Origin: Bacteroidales bacterium
Lineage (GTDB): Bacteria; Bacteroidota; Bacteroidia; Bacteroidales; F082
Direction of reading: 5' to 3'
Assembly (NCBI GenBank): GCA_030683155.1
Contig: JAUXMV010000065.1
Location: 1-64,000 of the forward strand
DNA: 64,000 bases
Of this stretch, positions 46,955 through 57,335 are shown one piece after another. The notes below the pieces were generated by a model. It was not told the DNA's origin. It was given only the letters and a program-made list of their open reading frames with translations, and searched no databases. A program made the position numbers and the translations under genes. Numbering within the stretch: the first letter of the stretch is position 1; each line of letters begins with the position of its first letter.

Positions 46955-48727
46955 ATGAAGAAGACATTTATTGCTCTCCTGGCCATCATGATCGTTGCTT
47001 TGGCCCCGATGAGCAGCAAAGCCTGCACCAATTATCTTGTAACAAAAGGCGCATCGGTAGATGGATCTACAATGATTACCTATGCCGCCGATTCGCACGT
47101 TTTATATGGAGAACTTTACCATTGGCCTGCCGGCGAACATGCTGCAGGTACAATGATGGACATTTATGAATGGGATACGGGTAAGTATCTTGGACAAATC
47201 AAACAAGCCCCAAGAACCTATAATGTTGTTGGAAACATGAATGAGTTTCAGGTGGCCATTGGCGAAACAACCTATGGCGGACGCACTGAACTGGTTGATA
47301 CCACTGGGATTATGGATTATGGAAGCCTTATTTATGTTACCCTTCAGCGCGCCCGCTCTGCCCGCGAAGCCATCAAGATAATGGCAGAACTCGTTGAAGA
47401 ATATGGCTATTACAGCTCAGGTGAATCTTTCAGTATAGCTGATAAAGACGAAGTATGGTTTATGGAGCTTATTGGAAAAGGCACCAATATGAAAACTGAC
47501 CGAAAAACAAAAAAACAATTCAATGCCAATAAAGGCGCTGTTTGGGTAGCTTTGCGCATCCCCGATGGTTATGTGAGCGGTCATGCCAATCAGGCACGCA
47601 TCATGAACTTCCCCATCGCAGATGGAAAACATTCAATCACATCAAAAAGCTTTGATAAAATTTTTGACACCAATGTAGAGGTTGTTTATTCCCATGATGC
47701 TATCAGTTTTGCCCGCAGCAAAGGCTGGTTTGTTGGTGATGACACTGAATTCAGTTTTTCTGATACCTATGCTCCGGTTGATTTTGGCGGCGCACGCTTT
47801 TGCGATATGCGCGTTTGGACAATGTTCAATAAAGTTACTGATGGCATGGACAAATACTGGGATTATGTAAAAGGTCAGATTCGTCATGACGACAAATTTG
47901 AAGATGGTCGTCCGAACCCAAATAAATATGCCACCAACCGCATGCCGCTTTGGGTAAAACCTGAAAAGAAGATTTCTGTTCATGATATGATGATGTATAT
48001 GCGTGATTATTTGCAAGATACTGAACTTGACATGAGTCAGGACTTTGGAGCTGGTCCGCACCAGGTACCTTACCGCTGGCGTCCGCTCACCTGGAAAGTT
48101 GATGGCATTACCTACGTAAATGAGCGCGCCACAGCAACCCAGCAAACAGGATTTTCCTTCATTTCTCAGTCACGCTCATGGTTGCCCGATGCCATTGGTG
48201 GAATCATCTGGTGGGGTGTTGATGATGCAAATGCGTGCGTTTATATGCCTTTATATTCAAGCCTCACTGTCAACCCGCACCATATTGAACGTGGAAATGG
48301 AAAAATGATGGAATGGTCTGAAACATCACTTTTCTGGATTACCAATATGATTTCGAATTTATCATACACACGCTACAATATGATTCAGCCCGATGTGGTT
48401 GTAGTACGCGATGGCCTTGAGAAAATGTTTATTGACCGTACATCTTCCGTTGATGCTGCCGCATTAAAAATTTATGAAAAGGATAAAAATGCTGCAATTG
48501 CATTCCTCACCGATTACAGCACAGATCAGGTTACCCGCACATTTCACTCCTATAAAAACCTTTATCAGGAGTTGTTTATGAAATATATGGATGGCAACGT
48601 AAAAACAAGAAATCCCGGACACCAAAACCCACACGTGAAATTTCCAGGCTACAGCGAACAATTTTTACGCAAGGTAGTTGAGGAAACAGGTGATAAACTG
48701 AAGATGACTGGTAGCGAAGGCCATTAA
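46955..48727 (+). CDS. C69 family dipeptidase
   Basis: 590 residues. This N-terminal-nucleophile hydrolase has a signal peptide (MKKTFIALL... MSSKA) that ends directly before C24 (CTNYLVTKGAS). Cleavage there would expose the catalytic cysteine, which fits the PepD/C69 family (CTT-x-L-V-G-K-x-A-S-x-DGS pattern) and an exported dipeptidase. GNMNEFQVAIGETTYGGR and DPENF-like later sections fit the family. Genes around it are metabolic and unrelated. A UUCG-loop terminator follows. Confidence 0.9.
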   Translation: MKKTFIALLAIMIVALAPMSSKACTNYLVTKGASVDGSTMITYAADSHVLYGELYHWPAGEHAAGTMMDIYEWDTGKYLGQIKQAPRTYNVVGNMNEFQVAIGETTYGGRTELVDTTGIMDYGSLIYVTLQRARSAREAIKIMAELVEEYGYYSSGESFSIADKDEVWFMELIGKGTNMKTDRKTKKQFNANKGAVWVALRIPDGYVSGHANQARIMNFPIADGKHSITSKSFDKIFDTNVEVVYSHDAISFARSKGWFVGDDTEFSFSDTYAPVDFGGARFCDMRVWTMFNKVTDGMDKYWDYVKGQIRHDDKFEDGRPNPNKYATNRMPLWVKPEKKISVHDMMMYMRDYLQDTELDMSQDFGAGPHQVPYRWRPLTWKVDGITYVNERATATQQTGFSFISQSRSWLPDAIGGIIWWGVDDANACVYMPLYSSLTVNPHHIERGNGKMMEWSETSLFWITNMISNLSYTRYNMIQPDVVVVRDGLEKMFIDRTSSVDAAALKIYEKDKNAAIAFLTDYSTDQVTRTFHSYKNLYQELFMKYMDGNVKTRNPGHQNPHVKFPGYSEQFLRKVVEETGDKLKMTGSEGH

Positions 48728-48746
48728 GAACTTCAAAAAATCTTTG

Positions 48747-48773
48747 AAAAGGAATCCTTCGGGGTTCCTTTTT
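48747..48773 (+). terminator. Intrinsic terminator with TTCG tetraloop
   Basis: AAAAGGAATCC (48747-48757) pairs with GGGTTCCTTTT (48762-48772) around a TTCG loop and is followed by T. It lies 20 bp after the dipeptidase gene. Confidence 0.92.
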
Positions 48774-48869
48774 CATTAAAACAGTTTTTCTGAATCAACT
48801 CCAAAGAGTACGGCGTTTTTGAAATGCCTTAAAATTGTTGATCTTTGCAAAAACATTCAATCGAAAATC

Positions 48870-49328
48870 ATGATTAAAAACATAGCTCTTGTTGCCCATG
48901 ACAGTCGCAAAAAAGACATGGTAGAATGGGTGGAACACAACCGCGAAAAACTTGACGGACATAAAATATTTGCAACTGGTACAACAGGCAAGTTAATTTC
49001 TCAGGTTCTTGATAATGTAACAGCGCTTAAATCCGGCCCACTTGGCGGTGATCAACAAATGGGGGCTTTAATAGCTGAAGAAAAAATTGATTTCATGATC
49101 TTTTTCTGGGACCCAATGACAAGTCAGCCTCATGATGTTGATGTGAAGGCGCTGCTTCGGATGACCGTGCTGTATAATGTACCAACAGCTTGCAACAGAT
49201 CAACAGCAGATTTTCTTATCACAAGCAATTTGTTTTCCGATATGGAATATAAGCCTGAAAAGCGCGACTACTCTGCCTATCTTGCCAGAGAGGTTAAAAA
49301 AAATATTGCTGAAACCAACTTTGATTGA
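48870..49328 (+). CDS. mgsA: Methylglyoxal synthase
   Basis: 152 residues from MIKNIALVAHD at 48870. The enzyme converts dihydroxyacetone phosphate to methylglyoxal, a bypass that relieves sugar-phosphate stress. The phosphate-binding ATGTTG and the catalytic-site GPLGGDQQMGA and FFWDPMTSQPHDVD motifs are present. An earlier in-frame start at 48819 is unlikely because it lacks family similarity. Confidence 0.94.
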   Translation: MIKNIALVAHDSRKKDMVEWVEHNREKLDGHKIFATGTTGKLISQVLDNVTALKSGPLGGDQQMGALIAEEKIDFMIFFWDPMTSQPHDVDVKALLRMTVLYNVPTACNRSTADFLITSNLFSDMEYKPEKRDYSAYLAREVKKNIAETNFD

Positions 49329-49405
49329 ACACCTATTTCCTTACATTGCACACAGTTTGCTTACTTTTGTACTTATAGAATTAATCCTTATCAAAAGGTT
49401 GCTGA

Positions 49406-50323
49406 ATGACACATAATATTCTACACAAATTTGCCCTTATTGGCGCTGCAGGCTACATTGCCCCACGCCACATGAAAGCGATTAAAGATACAGGCAATGA
49501 TCTTGTTGCTGCGCTTGACCCCTTCGACAGCGTTGGCATTATTGACAGTTATTTCCCAAGCGCACATTTTTTTACTGAACCTGAACGCTTTGACAGGCAT
49601 CTGGACAAGCTCAGAAGGACTGTTACCAACAAAGTTGACTACGTAAGCATTTGTTCGCCCAATTACCTTCACGATGCACATATTCGCATTGCCCTGCGCA
49701 ATGGAGCACATGCAATCTGCGAAAAACCACTGGTGCTCAATCCCTGGAATCTCGATGCTCTTGCCGAAATTGAAAACGAATCAGGAAAGAAAATATATAC
49801 CATCCTTCAACTCAGACATCATCCTGCTATTATGGCTCTGCGCGAAAAAGTACTGAAAACGCCATTGAATCATGTTTTCGATATTCAGCTCGAGTATATT
49901 ACATCCCGCGGAAAGTGGTATCATCGTTCATGGAAAGGAAATAACGAAAAGTCTGGAGGTATTGCGACCAATATTGGCGTACATTTTTTTGATATGCTTA
50001 CCTGGATTTTTGGGAACCCGACTGAAAATATTGTGACAAATTATACTTCAGACAGAGCTTCGGGCAAATTAAAGCTTCAACGGGCCAATGTAAGCTGGTT
50101 TCTATCTATCAATGCGGAAACTTTGCCCAATGAAGTAAAAATGAAAAACAAAAGCACCTACCGTTCATTGAGTATAGATGGCGAAGAATTTGAATTCAGC
50201 GAAGGCTTTACTGACCTGCATACAGTCAGCTACAAAAATATCCTCGGTGGATTTGGCTATGGCCTCGAGGATGCACGCGCCTCCATCAACATCGTACATG
50301 ACATCAGAAAACAGGTAGGATAA
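49406..50323 (+). CDS. wbpB: WbpB/WlbA-like UDP-GlcNAcA 3-dehydrogenase
   Basis: 305 residues of the Gfo/Idh/MocA family. The N-terminal Rossmann motif and long blocks (FALIGAAGYIAPRHMKAIKD; YVSICSPNYLHDAHIRIAL; ICEKPLVLNPWNLDAL; GGIATNIGVHFFDML) agree closely, from memory, with Bordetella WlbA and Pseudomonas WbpB. Those oxidise UDP-N-acetylglucosaminuronate at C3 during synthesis of di-N-acetyl-mannuronic-type sugars for O-antigen. EKP holds the conserved catalytic lysine. The usual partners (WbpA, D, E, I) are not nearby, so the gene is an orphan here. TACTTTTG at 49362-49369 with TTTC 22 nt upstream is a possible promoter. Confidence 0.85.
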   Translation: MTHNILHKFALIGAAGYIAPRHMKAIKDTGNDLVAALDPFDSVGIIDSYFPSAHFFTEPERFDRHLDKLRRTVTNKVDYVSICSPNYLHDAHIRIALRNGAHAICEKPLVLNPWNLDALAEIENESGKKIYTILQLRHHPAIMALREKVLKTPLNHVFDIQLEYITSRGKWYHRSWKGNNEKSGGIATNIGVHFFDMLTWIFGNPTENIVTNYTSDRASGKLKLQRANVSWFLSINAETLPNEVKMKNKSTYRSLSIDGEEFEFSEGFTDLHTVSYKNILGGFGYGLEDARASINIVHDIRKQVG

Positions 50324-50397
50324 AAAACGCTAACCGAAAACAATCATCAACCCTGAAAGGGAATAAACTCTTTACTTTAACACGAAAATTTAAGCTT

Positions 50398-51225
50398 ATG
50401 AAATACGATCATTTCATCGAAACAATTATCAAAGTCGCTATTGAAGCCGGTGATGCTATCATGGAGGTTTATGCCACAGATTTCAGCATAAACCTGAAAA
50501 CTGACAACAGTCCACTCACGATAGCAGATACACGTGCCAACGATATCATCTTAGGTGTATTAGATCAGACAGGCTTGCCAGTAATCAGTGAAGAAGGTCG
50601 TCACATCCCTTTTCATATTCGTGAAAACTGGGAAACTTTCTGGCTCGTTGATCCGCTCGACGGCACCAAAGAGTTTGTAAATCGAAACGGTGAATTCAGC
50701 GTAAATATTGGTCTGATTTCGGATAAAAAGCCTGTCTTAGGGGTTATTTATGCACCTGTCGATGACATTTTATATTTCAGCGATAGCGAAGGCGCATGGA
50801 AAATTGAATTTGCGAAAGGCATTATAATGGCAAACAGCGATGTTGCAAACTTGAAGCGTGCCGGAATCAAACTGCCTCTTGAACGCGATGACAATGATTA
50901 CACCGTGGTGGCAAGCCGCTCACATCTTAATCCTGAAACCACTGATTTTATTAATAAAATCAAACACGAACACGACAGCATCCGAATTGTTTCACGTGGC
51001 AGTTCTCTCAAAATGTGCATGATTGCTGAAAGCCATGCAGATGTTTACCCCCGCTTTGGAATTACTTCAGAATGGGATACTGCTGCCGGACATGCTATCG
51101 TGTTGGCTGCAGGAGGCAGGGTGGTAAAGATGGAAAACAAAGACATTGAGCTTTCGTATAACAATCAGGACTTGGAAAACCCTTCATTTATGGCATTGCG
51201 TCCGAAAAAACACAATCAACTATAG
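50398..51225 (+). CDS. cysQ: 3'(2'),5'-bisphosphate nucleotidase CysQ
   Basis: 275 residues of the inositol-monophosphatase fold. Metal-binding motifs are SEEG, DPLDGTKEF and EWDTAAGHA. CysQ removes the 3'-phosphate from PAP (or PAPS), the product of sulfation or sulfate reduction. It precedes the sulfate-activation genes cysD and cysN-cysC, supporting this over inositol phosphatase activity. A terminator separates it from cysD. Confidence 0.9.
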   Translation: MKYDHFIETIIKVAIEAGDAIMEVYATDFSINLKTDNSPLTIADTRANDIILGVLDQTGLPVISEEGRHIPFHIRENWETFWLVDPLDGTKEFVNRNGEFSVNIGLISDKKPVLGVIYAPVDDILYFSDSEGAWKIEFAKGIIMANSDVANLKRAGIKLPLERDDNDYTVVASRSHLNPETTDFINKIKHEHDSIRIVSRGSSLKMCMIAESHADVYPRFGITSEWDTAAGHAIVLAAGGRVVKMENKDIELSYNNQDLENPSFMALRPKKHNQL

Positions 51226-51261
51226 CTTCACTGACTTTTAGCATACAAATCATACAATTCT

Positions 51262-51286
51262 AAACCGGCATAATTGCCGGTTTTTT
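51262..51286 (+). terminator. Intrinsic terminator after cysQ
   Basis: AAACCGGCA (51262-51270) pairs with TGCCGGTTT (51275-51283) around a TAAT loop, followed by TTT. The T run leads into a TACTTTGC promoter-like sequence near 51290 for cysD. Confidence 0.92.
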
Positions 51287-51328
51287 GCTTACTTTGCACT
51301 TTGTTAAAAAACAGAACAGTTCTACCTT

Positions 51329-52237
51329 ATGAACAATTTAACCATTAATAATCTGCGCGAACTTGAAGCCGAAGCCATCTACATCATTCGCGAAGTGGCT
51401 GCCTCATTCGAAAAACCCGTAATGCTTTATAGCATCGGAAAAGACTCATCTGTTATGGTGAGACTTGCCGAAAAAGCTTTTTATCCGGGTAAAGTGCCTT
51501 TTCCGTTGATGCATATCGACAGTAAGTGGAAATTCCGCGAAATGGTTGAATTCCGTGATCGCTATGCCGCTGAAAATGGCTGGGAGCTGATTGTGGAATC
51601 CAATCTCGAAGGTTTCAAAGCCGAAATAGGGCCTTTTACACATGGAAGTAAAGTGCATACAGACCTTATGAAAACCCAGGCATTGCTTCAGGCTCTCGAC
51701 AAGCATCGGTTTGATGCAGCTTTTGGTGGCGCTCGTCGCGATGAAGAAAAAAGCCGTGCCAAAGAACGTATTTTCAGTTTTCGTGACAGATTCCATCAGT
51801 GGGACCCTAAAAATCAGCGCCCTGAACTTTGGGATATCTTTAATACGCGTGTTCATAAAGGCGAATCAATCAGAGTCTTTCCTATCAGTAACTGGACCGA
51901 ACTTGATGTATGGCAATATATCCGGCTTGAAAAAATCCCAATCGTCCCATTGTATTTTGCAAAAGAACGTCCCATTGTTGAGGTTGATGGCAACTTGATC
52001 ATGGTCGACGACGAACGTATGCCAGCTGAATTGGCAAAACAAGCGAAAATGCGCAAAGTACGTTTCCGTACCCTCGGCTGCTATCCGCTCACCGGCGCCA
52101 TTGATTCCGATGCCGACACAATCGAAAAAATCGTCGAAGAAATGATGACAGTCACCAAAAGTGAACGCACAACACGTGTAATCGATTTCGATCAGGAAGG
52201 AAGCATGGAGCAAAAAAAGCGAGAAGGATATTTTTGA
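51329..52237 (+). CDS. cysD: Sulfate adenylyltransferase subunit CysD
   Basis: 302 residues of the PP-loop (ATP pyrophosphatase) fold: [37 protein letters not shown]. CysD makes adenosine phosphosulfate from ATP and sulfate with the GTPase CysN, which is encoded 55 bp downstream. Sequence and length are standard for the family. Confidence 0.95.
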   Translation: MNNLTINNLRELEAEAIYIIREVAASFEKPVMLYSIGKDSSVMVRLAEKAFYPGKVPFPLMHIDSKWKFREMVEFRDRYAAENGWELIVESNLEGFKAEIGPFTHGSKVHTDLMKTQALLQALDKHRFDAAFGGARRDEEKSRAKERIFSFRDRFHQWDPKNQRPELWDIFNTRVHKGESIRVFPISNWTELDVWQYIRLEKIPIVPLYFAKERPIVEVDGNLIMVDDERMPAELAKQAKMRKVRFRTLGCYPLTGAIDSDADTIEKIVEEMMTVTKSERTTRVIDFDQEGSMEQKKREGYF

Positions 52238-52292
52238 AAAACATTTCAATTCCTGAATTTCCCACTCTGAGAAAACAATAACATCGATAAAA

Positions 52293-54212
52293 ATGACAAC
52301 ACTCAAAGATATAAATGCCTTCCTTGATGAGGATCAACAGAAAGATCTGCTTCGGTTACTAACCGCCGGATCTGTTGATGACGGAAAAAGTACGCTGATT
52401 GGCCGGTTGCTCTTTGATAGTAAAAAAATCTATGAAGACCAGCTTTCGGCGCTCGAACGTGATAGCAAGCGCATTGGTCATGCAGGTGAATTTACTGATT
52501 ATGCGCTGCTTTTGGATGGTTTACAGGCCGAACGCGAACAAGGAATTACGATCGACGTGGCTTACCGGTATTTTTCTACAAACAAAAGAAAATTTATCAT
52601 CGCTGACACCCCCGGCCACGAACAATACACCAGAAATATGGTCACCGGAGCCAGCACAGCCAATCTGGCCATTATTCTTATTGATGCCAGAAAGGGAGTT
52701 ATAACCCAAACCAGAAGACACACTTTTTTGGTTTCATTGCTGGGTATAAAACACGTGGTTTTGGCTGTAAATAAGATGGACCTGATGGATTACAGCGAAG
52801 AAGTCTTCAACCAAATCGTTGAAGATTACAAAAACTTTGTAACACGACTCACCATTCCCGACATTTACTTCATTCCACTTTCAGCCCTGAGAGGTGAAAA
52901 TGTAGTCGAAAACTCTGACCTCATGCCATGGTACAAGGGTAAAAGTTTGTTGAATTACCTCGAAAGTGTGCATGTGGGCTCTGACAGAAACTTTGAAGAT
53001 TTTCGTTTTCCTGTGCAGCACGTATTGCGCCCAACACTCGATTTTAGAGGCTTTTCCGGAAAAATAGCTTCTGGTATAGTACGCAAAAGTGATGAAGTTA
53101 TGGTGCTTCCTTCGCGCAAATTAAGCCGTATCACAAGTGTTATTGGTTCAGATGGAGAAACAGATTATGCCTTTCCACCCCAATCAGTTACCATCACGCT
53201 GGAGGATGAAATTGACATTTCCCGTGGCGACATGCTCGTGCATCCGCACAACCTTCCAAGAACAGAACGTCAGTTTGAAGCCATGATGGTTTGGATGGAT
53301 GAAACCAATATGGATCCATATGCACAGTTTTTTATCAAACACAGCACCAATACAACACGTGCACGCATCGACCAGATAAGCTATCGTGTTGATGTAAATA
53401 CTTTTGAGCAAAGTAATTGCAACACACTTTCACTCAATGAGATTGGCCGCGTTGTGCTCACAACAAATAAACCGCTTTTCTTCGACCCATACCACCGAAA
53501 CCACAGCACAGGCTCTTTTATTCTGATTGATCCAATCACGCATAACACATGTGCTGTGGGCATGATCATAGACAAACTCAACGCTTCCGACCTTTTTTCG
53601 CGCATCGTAGATCCTGAAAACAAACGAATGATTGATGGCGGACAGAGTTTGATTGGGAAGAATGAACTTGAAAAGCGTTACCGACAAAAGGGTGTTACGT
53701 TTTGGATTACGGGGCTTCACGGAAGTGGTAAAAACCTTTTGGCCTACACCTTCGAGCGGCAGCTATTCGATCATGGTGCGACAGCAGTGCTTTTGGATGG
53801 AAGTACAATTCGCTCAGGTCTGACACGTGAGTTAGATTTTTCGCCTGCTGGCCGTGCCGAACAAATGCGTCGTGTGGCCCATGTTTGTCGGATTTTGAAC
53901 GAACAGGGTTTAATCGTAATTTGCTCATTCATAACCCCAAAAGAGAAAATACGTCAGCAGCTTGCCGAAATTGTAGGCCCAGAAAAATTCAACCTCATTT
54001 ATATGGATGCTGACCTTGATTATTGTCGCAAAAACAAACCTGAACTTTACGAAAAAGCTGATCAGGGTCAAATTTCATTTTTCCCGGGCGTGGACGAAAT
54101 TTTTGATATTCCGGAGCAACCTCAGCTGAAACTCAAGCCCGACGACCTTAAAGAGAATATGGAAATCATTTTTGACTATCTCAAAAAACATAACATTTTT
54201 CCTGTTGATTAA
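52293..54212 (+). CDS. cysN: CysN GTPase fused to APS-kinase-like (CysC) domain
   Basis: 639 residues. The N-terminal 430 or so are the CysN GTPase ([21 protein letters not shown]), which drives sulfate adenylylation with CysD. The C-terminal 180 or so are CysC-like. Their nucleotide site is altered. The P-loop reads GLHGSGKN (G474-N481), with Asn replacing the Ser/Thr that binds Mg-ATP, and the canonical DGDN is DGST (D502-T505). The usual ARAG-type loop is only roughly kept. The fused kinase may be weak or serve another role, so PAPS formation is uncertain. The fusion itself is common in this phylum. Confidence 0.9.
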   Translation: MTTLKDINAFLDEDQQKDLLRLLTAGSVDDGKSTLIGRLLFDSKKIYEDQLSALERDSKRIGHAGEFTDYALLLDGLQAEREQGITIDVAYRYFSTNKRKFIIADTPGHEQYTRNMVTGASTANLAIILIDARKGVITQTRRHTFLVSLLGIKHVVLAVNKMDLMDYSEEVFNQIVEDYKNFVTRLTIPDIYFIPLSALRGENVVENSDLMPWYKGKSLLNYLESVHVGSDRNFEDFRFPVQHVLRPTLDFRGFSGKIASGIVRKSDEVMVLPSRKLSRITSVIGSDGETDYAFPPQSVTITLEDEIDISRGDMLVHPHNLPRTERQFEAMMVWMDETNMDPYAQFFIKHSTNTTRARIDQISYRVDVNTFEQSNCNTLSLNEIGRVVLTTNKPLFFDPYHRNHSTGSFILIDPITHNTCAVGMIIDKLNASDLFSRIVDPENKRMIDGGQSLIGKNELEKRYRQKGVTFWITGLHGSGKNLLAYTFERQLFDHGATAVLLDGSTIRSGLTRELDFSPAGRAEQMRRVAHVCRILNEQGLIVICSFITPKEKIRQQLAEIVGPEKFNLIYMDADLDYCRKNKPELYEKADQGQISFFPGVDEIFDIPEQPQLKLKPDDLKENMEIIFDYLKKHNIFPVD

Positions 54213-54255
54213 TCAGATATATTGAAAATCAATACTTTTGCAAAAAATTGAAGAA

Positions 54256-55233
54256 ATGAAAGAAAAAGGACCTGTTTCACAGTTTATACAGCATCATTAC
54301 AGGCATTTTAATGCTGCAGCGCTGATGGATGCCGCAAAAGGCTATGAAGCACACATGGATGCCGGCGGAAAAATGATGATCACCCTTGCAGGAGCTATGA
54401 GCACTGCCGAATTGGGTATTTCTCTGGCCGAAATGATTCGTCAGGACAAAGTGCAGATAATTTCCTGTACCGGCGCCAACCTTGAGGAAGATCTCATGAA
54501 TCTGGTTGCGCACAGCCATTATAAACGCGTTCCACATTACCGCGATCTGAGTCCTCAGGATGAATGGGATCTGCTGGAAAATGGCTTTAACCGCGTTACG
54601 GACACTTGCATTCCTGAAGAGGAAGCTTTCCGCAGACTTCAGAAGCACATTTTCAAGCTTTGGAAGGCCGCTGAAGATAAAGGCGAACGCTATTTTCCGC
54701 ATGAGTATATGTATCAAATGCTGCTTTCCGGTGTTTTGGAACAATACTACGAAATTGATCCAAAACATTCGTGGATGCTGGCTGCAGCGGAGAAAAACCT
54801 GCCAATCATTGTCCCAGGCTGGGAAGATTCAACAATGGGTAATATTTTTGCATCTTATTGCATAAAAGGAGAACTCAAATCTACAACCATGAAAAGCGGA
54901 ATCGATTACATGGTTTGGCTTTCTGACTGGTATCGGAAAAATTCAGATGGAAAAGGCGTAGGATTTTTCCAGATTGGCGGAGGCATTGCCGGTGACTTCC
55001 CTATTTGCGTTGTGCCGATGATGTATCAGGATCTTGAGTGGACTGATGTGCCATTCTGGGCCTATTTTTGTCAGATTTCGGATTCAACTACCAGCTATGG
55101 CTCCTATTCGGGCGCTGTTCCCAATGAAAAAATTACCTGGGGAAAACTTGATATAAACACCCCAAAGTTTATAGTTGAATCTGATGCCACAATTGTAGCG
55201 CCCCTTATTTTTGCATGGCTTTTGGGGTGGTAA
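54256..55233 (+). CDS. Deoxyhypusine-synthase-like protein
   Basis: 325 residues from the ATG at 54256. The protein belongs to the deoxyhypusine synthase family (GAMSTAELGISLAEMI; SCTGANLEEDLMN; PIIVPGWEDSTMGN). The lysine of the catalytic WGK motif is present (K297 in TWGKLD, equivalent to human K329). Bacteria lack eIF5A, so bacterial members are thought to act in polyamine chemistry, for example as homospermidine synthase, or on an unknown target. A TTG at 54238 is not used because it overlaps the -7-like TACTTTTG at 54233-54240. It lies 43 bp after cysN-C; whether they are one unit is unclear. Confidence 0.85.
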   Translation: MKEKGPVSQFIQHHYRHFNAAALMDAAKGYEAHMDAGGKMMITLAGAMSTAELGISLAEMIRQDKVQIISCTGANLEEDLMNLVAHSHYKRVPHYRDLSPQDEWDLLENGFNRVTDTCIPEEEAFRRLQKHIFKLWKAAEDKGERYFPHEYMYQMLLSGVLEQYYEIDPKHSWMLAAAEKNLPIIVPGWEDSTMGNIFASYCIKGELKSTTMKSGIDYMVWLSDWYRKNSDGKGVGFFQIGGGIAGDFPICVVPMMYQDLEWTDVPFWAYFCQISDSTTSYGSYSGAVPNEKITWGKLDINTPKFIVESDATIVAPLIFAWLLGW

Positions 55234-55283
55234 TAGGGTAAACATTCTTTTCATTCGCTTTCATGCGAAGAATACAATATTAA

Positions 55284-55326
55284 GAGGCAAAGTTCAAAGC
55301 AGTAATTTTCTGCAGGACTTTGCCTC
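55284..55326 (+). terminator. Long hairpin upstream of gltX
   Basis: GAGGCAAAGT (55284-55293) pairs with ACTTTGCCTC (55317-55326), with an inner GCAG/CTGC stem (55299-55313). It lies about 50 bp after the preceding stop and ahead of the gltX promoter. The T run is poor, so it may be a terminator of the preceding gene or a regulatory hairpin. Confidence 0.55.
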
Positions 55327-55368
55327 TCGGTTTAAAATGCTGTTGTGTTGAATCTGTTGCACCACATC

Positions 55369-55398
55369 TTTCAGGCAATCCTCAAATCTGTATCTTTG
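55369..55398 (+). promoter_or_regulatory. Putative gltX promoter
   Basis: TTTC (55369-55372), an 18-nt spacer and TATCTTTG (55391-55398) match the Bacteroidota pattern, 20 nt upstream of the ATG at 55419. Confidence 0.55.
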
Positions 55399-55418
55399 CG
55401 TCTTCAAAAAAGTAAATC

Positions 55419-56936
55419 ATGAATAAAAATATCCGCGTACGTTTTGCTCCCAGCCCAACAGGCCCTTTGCATATAGGTGGCGTGCGTACAGCTTTATATA
55501 ATTATCTGTTTGCACGTAAGCATGGTGGCACTATGATTCTGCGCATAGAAGACACAGATCAGACGCGTTTTGTGCCCGGTGCTGAAGATTATATCGTTAA
55601 TTCACTTGCCTGGTGTGGCATCAATTTTGACGAAAGTGTAGGTGTCGGTGGTCCGCATGCACCCTATCGCCAAAGTGAACGAAAAGCTTTGTATAAACAA
55701 TACAGCGATAAGCTTATTGCCTCAGGCCATGCCTATTATGCCTTCGACACCGCTGAAGAACTTGAAACTTTACGCAAACACGCAGAGGCAGAAAAACAGA
55801 CTTTTACATACAATACTGAAACAAGAAAAACCTTGCGAAACAGCCTGTGTCTGTCAGCTGAAAATGTCAATGAACTGATCGAAAACGGCACACCTTACGT
55901 TGTTCGTTTTTTGATTCCTGAAAACACTGAGGTTGCTATGGATGACATTATCCGCGGCAAAGTATGCGTTAAAAGCGAAACCCTCGACGATAAAGTGCTT
56001 TTCAAATCTGACGGGATGCCAACTTATCATCTGGCAAACATTGTTGATGATCACTTGATGGAAATCAGCCACGTGATTCGTGGCGAAGAGTGGTTGCCAT
56101 CCCTTCCGTTGCATGTGCTTCTATATGAAGCTTTTGGTTGGGAAGCGCCAGAATTTGCACATTTGCCTTTATTGTTGAAACCCGATGGAAATGGAAAACT
56201 CAGCAAACGTGATGGCGACAGGCTTGGGTTTCCGGTGTTTCCGCTCGAATGGACAGATCCTTTTTCGGGGGATAAATCTTCAGGCTATCGCGAATCGGGC
56301 TATTATCCTGAAGCCTTCATCAACCTGCTGGCATTTTTAGGCTGGAATCCTGGAACCGAGCAGGAGTTGTTTAATATGGACCAGCTTATTCAGTCTTTTT
56401 CCCTTGAAAGAGTGGGGAAATCTGGTTCAAAGTTTGATCCTGAAAAAACAAAATGGTTCAATCATCAGTATCTTATTCGCAGGTCAGACGAAGAAATTGC
56501 TGCAGAGTTTATGCCTTTTCTTTTGGAAAAAGGAATTGAAGCTGACATGCAATTTGTTGCGCGCGCAGCCAGTCTGGTAAAAGAGCGTTTGAATTTTGTA
56601 AAAGAACTTTGGGGCGAAACATATTTCTTTTTTCAATCGCCCGAAAGCTATGATGATCAGGTCATAAAAAAACGTTGGAAAGACGAAACGCCTTCACAGA
56701 TGCTTGCTTTAACTGAAGTTTTGCAAAACATTGAACCTTTTGATGCACCCTCCATAGATGCAGGAATAAAAACCTGGATTGAAGCAAACAACTTCGGGAT
56801 GGGTGCCATTATGAATGCATTAAGGTTGTTGCTTGTTGGTGCATCAAAAGGTCCTCATCTTGGCGATATTATGGCTCTTATCGGAAAGGAAGAAACACTG
56901 ATGCGCATCAAAAAAGGCATTGAGACAATCAAATAA
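55419..56936 (+). CDS. gltX: Glutamyl-tRNA synthetase
   Basis: 505 residues of a class I tRNA synthetase. The HIGH motif is in [19 protein letters not shown], and the KMSKS equivalent is KLSKRDGD. It charges tRNA-Glu, and Bacteroidota often have one such enzyme. The start at 55419 matches the conserved N-terminus exactly. folB follows 47 bp later. Confidence 0.97.
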   Translation: MNKNIRVRFAPSPTGPLHIGGVRTALYNYLFARKHGGTMILRIEDTDQTRFVPGAEDYIVNSLAWCGINFDESVGVGGPHAPYRQSERKALYKQYSDKLIASGHAYYAFDTAEELETLRKHAEAEKQTFTYNTETRKTLRNSLCLSAENVNELIENGTPYVVRFLIPENTEVAMDDIIRGKVCVKSETLDDKVLFKSDGMPTYHLANIVDDHLMEISHVIRGEEWLPSLPLHVLLYEAFGWEAPEFAHLPLLLKPDGNGKLSKRDGDRLGFPVFPLEWTDPFSGDKSSGYRESGYYPEAFINLLAFLGWNPGTEQELFNMDQLIQSFSLERVGKSGSKFDPEKTKWFNHQYLIRRSDEEIAAEFMPFLLEKGIEADMQFVARAASLVKERLNFVKELWGETYFFFQSPESYDDQVIKKRWKDETPSQMLALTEVLQNIEPFDAPSIDAGIKTWIEANNFGMGAIMNALRLLLVGASKGPHLGDIMALIGKEETLMRIKKGIETIK

Positions 56937-56983
56937 TTAGCGTTCAATTTGAGTTAAAATACTGTCAAAGAGAAGAATATCAT

Positions 56984-57334
56984 ATGTCAATTATCTCAAT
57001 CGAAGGAATGGAGTTTTATGCCTACCATGGTTGTTTTTCTGAAGAACAACTCATCGGAACGTGGTTCATCGTAGATCTTTTTCTTGAAACCGATACCCGC
57101 GAAGCAGAGCATTCTGATGAGCTCCATCACACAATCAACTATCTGGAAGTATATCAGTTAGTGAAAAAAGAAATGGAGATCAATTCAAAACTTTTGGAAC
57201 ATGTGGGCCGAAGGATCATTACGTCGGTACAGCATCAGTTTCCTGCAGTGAAGCATGCCAAAGTAAAAGTACGTAAAATGAATCCGCCTTTGGGTGGAAA
57301 AATGGATTTTGTAAGCTTAACCATAGAGAGTTAA
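56984..57334 (+). CDS. folB: Dihydroneopterin aldolase
   Basis: 116 residues. FolB splits dihydroneopterin to 6-hydroxymethyl-dihydropterin in folate synthesis. The family blocks ISIEGMEFYAYHGCFSEEQ (YHG and the catalytic glutamate), the LLEHVGRRI helix and VRKMNPPLGG with the catalytic lysine are present. The CWC gene begins 1 bp after its stop. Confidence 0.93.
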   Translation: MSIISIEGMEFYAYHGCFSEEQLIGTWFIVDLFLETDTREAEHSDELHHTINYLEVYQLVKKEMEINSKLLEHVGRRIITSVQHQFPAVKHAKVKVRKMNPPLGGKMDFVSLTIES

Positions 57335-57335
57335 G

